From JAYUHK01 sp043778415 (GTDB taxonomy: Bacteria > Bacteroidota > Bacteroidia > Chitinophagales > Saprospiraceae): DNA of 7,972 bases. Position numbers and translations under genes: made by a program. Location: assembly GCA_043778415.1 (NCBI GenBank), contig JAYWGG010000086.1, positions 1-7,972 on the forward strand, written 5' to 3'. This document shows, piece after piece, positions 6,567-7,972 of this stretch. The notes below the pieces were generated by a model. That model made no database searches and had not been told where the DNA came from. It worked only from the letters and a program-made list of their open reading frames with translations. Each line of letters starts with the position of its first letter. Within the stretch, counting starts at the first letter, position 1.

Positions 6567-7748
6567 ATGACGAAAATAATATTAAAAAAAGGAAAAGACG
6601 ATGCCATTCGCCGCTTTCACCCGTGGGTGTTTTCGGGAGCGATTCAGAGCAGTTCACAAAGCCCAAAAGAGGGCGAAATCGTAGAAATTTGTAGCGCGGA
6701 CGGAGATTTTTTGGGCAACGGACACTACCAGACAGGCAGCATTGCAGTCCGAGTCTTTTCTTTTGAAAAATCCCCGCTCAAACAAATTTTTTGGACTGAA
6801 AAACTGCGAAATGCCTACGAGCTGCGCAAAAGATTAGGGCTTATTGGCAATCTCAATACTGACTGTTACCGGCTCGTCCACGCAGAAGGCGACGGATTTC
6901 CCGGCTTGGTGATTGACGTGTATGGAGCGGTCGCGGTCGTGCAATGCCATTCGATAGGTATGTTTTTAAGTATGTCACAAATCGCTGCTGGATTGCAAAA
7001 AATATATGGAAAAAAATTGACTGCCATCTACAACAAAAGCCACGAAACTTTGCCAGACGCTTTCGCAGCCACCACCAAAAATGAATATATTTTTGGCGAA
7101 TCCGAACTTCCGACAGCTGTTTTTGAAAACCAAAATCAGTTTATGATTAATTGGGTGACAGGGCAAAAAACAGGTTTTTTTATCGACCAACGCGACAACC
7201 GTAATCTGCTCGCAAAATACGCAAAAGATAAAACCGTGCTGAATGCGTTTTGTTATTCGGGCGGTTTTTCGGTATATGCGCTAAAAGCAGGTGCAAAATC
7301 AGTACATTCGGTAGATGTTTCGGCGAAAGCAATCGAACTCACCGAACAAAATGTCGCTCTCAATTTTCCAAACAATCAAAATCACACGTCACACACAGAA
7401 GATGTTTTACAATTTTTGAAAAAAAATGAATTGCCTTTTGACGTGATGATAGTGGACCCGCCAGCTTATGCAAAAAGCGTGGATAAACGCCACAACGCCG
7501 TGCAGGGCTACAAAAGGCTCAACGCAATGGCTTTGAGCCAGATAGCAAAAGGCGGGATTCTTTTCACTTTTTCTTGCTCGCAGGTAGTGGATAAGTTACT
7601 TTTTCAGAATACTATCATGGCGGCTGCGTTGGAGGCGAAGCGTCAGGTTCGCATATTGCACCATCTCACGCAGCCTGCCGACCACCCCACCAATTTATTT
7701 CACCCCGAAGGCAGCTATTTGAAAGGTTTGGTGCTGTTGGTAGAGTGA
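6567..7748 (+). CDS. rlmI: RlmI-like 23S rRNA (cytosine-5) methyltransferase
   Basis: This 393-residue protein matches the length of E. coli RlmI (YccW), which makes m5C1962 in 23S rRNA using S-adenosylmethionine. An N-terminal PUA RNA-binding domain (about 1-75, with HPWVFSGAI at 18-26) is followed by a central EEHEE-type region and a class I methyltransferase domain. Visible motifs are TGFFIDQRDNR (202-212), SAM-binding NAFCYSGGFS (226-235), the acidic VHSVDVS (246-252), DPPAYAKS (297-304) and TFSCSQ (334-339), with Cys337 the likely catalytic nucleophile. The C-terminus QPADHPTNLFHPEGSYLKGLVL is typical of the family. It begins 14 bp after the hsdM stop and may be transcribed from the same message, but it is a housekeeping gene with no known link to restriction. 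No Shine-Dalgarno motif is visible. The exact rRNA position in this organism is inferred from the family. Confidence 0.9.
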   Translation: MTKIILKKGKDDAIRRFHPWVFSGAIQSSSQSPKEGEIVEICSADGDFLGNGHYQTGSIAVRVFSFEKSPLKQIFWTEKLRNAYELRKRLGLIGNLNTDCYRLVHAEGDGFPGLVIDVYGAVAVVQCHSIGMFLSMSQIAAGLQKIYGKKLTAIYNKSHETLPDAFAATTKNEYIFGESELPTAVFENQNQFMINWVTGQKTGFFIDQRDNRNLLAKYAKDKTVLNAFCYSGGFSVYALKAGAKSVHSVDVSAKAIELTEQNVALNFPNNQNHTSHTEDVLQFLKKNELPFDVMIVDPPAYAKSVDKRHNAVQGYKRLNAMALSQIAKGGILFTFSCSQVVDKLLFQNTIMAAALEAKRQVRILHHLTQPADHPTNLFHPEGSYLKGLVLLVE

Positions 7749-7764
7749 TTTTTTTGTACGAAGC

Positions 7765-7788
7765 TGCGACGAAAAACGTCCCGTCGCA
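7765..7788 (+). repeat. Inverted repeat in the rlmI-efflux pump spacer
   Basis: Arms tgcgacg (7765-7771) and cgtcgca (7782-7788) are 7 bp, perfect, with a 10-base loop; a competing smaller stem gacg-aaaaa-cgtc (7768-7780) uses the same left arm. No T-run follows, so it is not a canonical terminator, though a T-rich stretch (7749-7755) sits just after the rlmI stop. It could weakly terminate rlmI transcription or be a decayed palindromic repeat. The rest of 7749-7860 shows nothing further that I can name. Confidence 0.5.
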
Positions 7789-7860
7789 AACAGAATTTAT
7801 TTGAAAAATTCAGGTATTTTCTTTTCTTCATTCTTCAAAAAATAATCATTTACAAAAAAT

Positions 7861-7972
7861 ATGCTGCATAAAATCATTGAATTTTCGGTAAAAAATAAGC
7901 TCATCGTTGGGCTTTTTGTGTTTGCCCTCATCGGTTTTGGGATTTACCAAACCACCAAACTGCCCATAGATG
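7861..7972 (+). CDS. CusA/CzcA-family RND efflux transporter, N-terminal start (partial)
   Basis: From ATG 7861 the frame stays open to the window edge, giving 37 residues: a short amphipathic start (MLHKIIEFSVKNK), a first transmembrane helix (about LIVGLFVFALIGFGIYQ) and then TTKLPID. This pattern is characteristic of the first residues of heavy-metal RND pumps of the CusA/CzcA group, where the helix is followed by LPIDA(V/F)PD. Such proteins are inner-membrane proton antiporters that export metal ions with a periplasmic adaptor and an outer-membrane channel. The metal cannot be inferred from this piece. Spacing from rlmI is 112 bp, enough for its own promoter, but I see no clear Bacteroidota promoter motif. 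The A-rich sequence before ATG is the usual leader type here. Confidence 0.85.
   Translation, partial: MLHKIIEFSVKNKLIVGLFVFALIGFGIYQTTKLPID

Overview
The window looks like chromosomal DNA from a member of the Bacteroidota. Signs of this are a TonB-dependent outer-membrane receptor end, A/T-rich leaders with no Shine-Dalgarno motif before the starts, a Bacteroidota-style RlmI methyltransferase and a CusA/CzcA-type efflux pump. No genus can be named from the sequence alone.

Layout, all on the + strand: (1) 1-345, the C-terminal end of a TonB-dependent receptor, cut by the window edge. (2) 370-6552, a complete type I restriction-modification locus in the order hsdR-hsdS-hsdM. (3) 6567-7748, an intact 23S rRNA methyltransferase of the RlmI family. 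(4) 7861-7972, the first 37 residues of a CusA/CzcA-type RND efflux pump. The only long gene-free stretch, 3251-3488 between hsdR and hsdS, holds a cluster of short palindromic repeats.

How the R-M genes should work together: HsdS (two target-recognition domains) and HsdM would form the methyltransferase that N6-methylates adenine in a bipartite site, and HsdR would add ATP-driven translocation and cleavage. As written here, the complex cannot be made. hsdR has an in-frame UAA between helicase motifs IV and V and then a +1 frame change at an A7 tract. hsdM has a -1 frame change at another A7 tract, removing its C-terminal 100 residues. hsdS is open throughout. Downstream of each lesion the conserved reading resumes, so the lesions are recent, are corrected by slippage at the A tracts, or are partly sequence errors. 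Several other runs of 7-8 A or T in the window are intact, which argues against uniform homopolymer miscalling.

The most interesting structure is a recurring pattern of palindromes and tandem repeats in the linkers of the R-M proteins. In hsdR a 20-bp palindrome overlaps the start of two 54-bp in-frame repeats. In hsdS a perfect 22-bp palindrome overlaps the start of three 15-bp in-frame repeats (ASTTT) between the two target-recognition halves, where copy number could alter the spacing of the recognised half-sites. The hsdR-hsdS spacer carries a third group of palindromes in a REP-like inverted pair. This suggests small palindromic elements have inserted into, and seeded repeat expansion in, tolerant parts of this locus.
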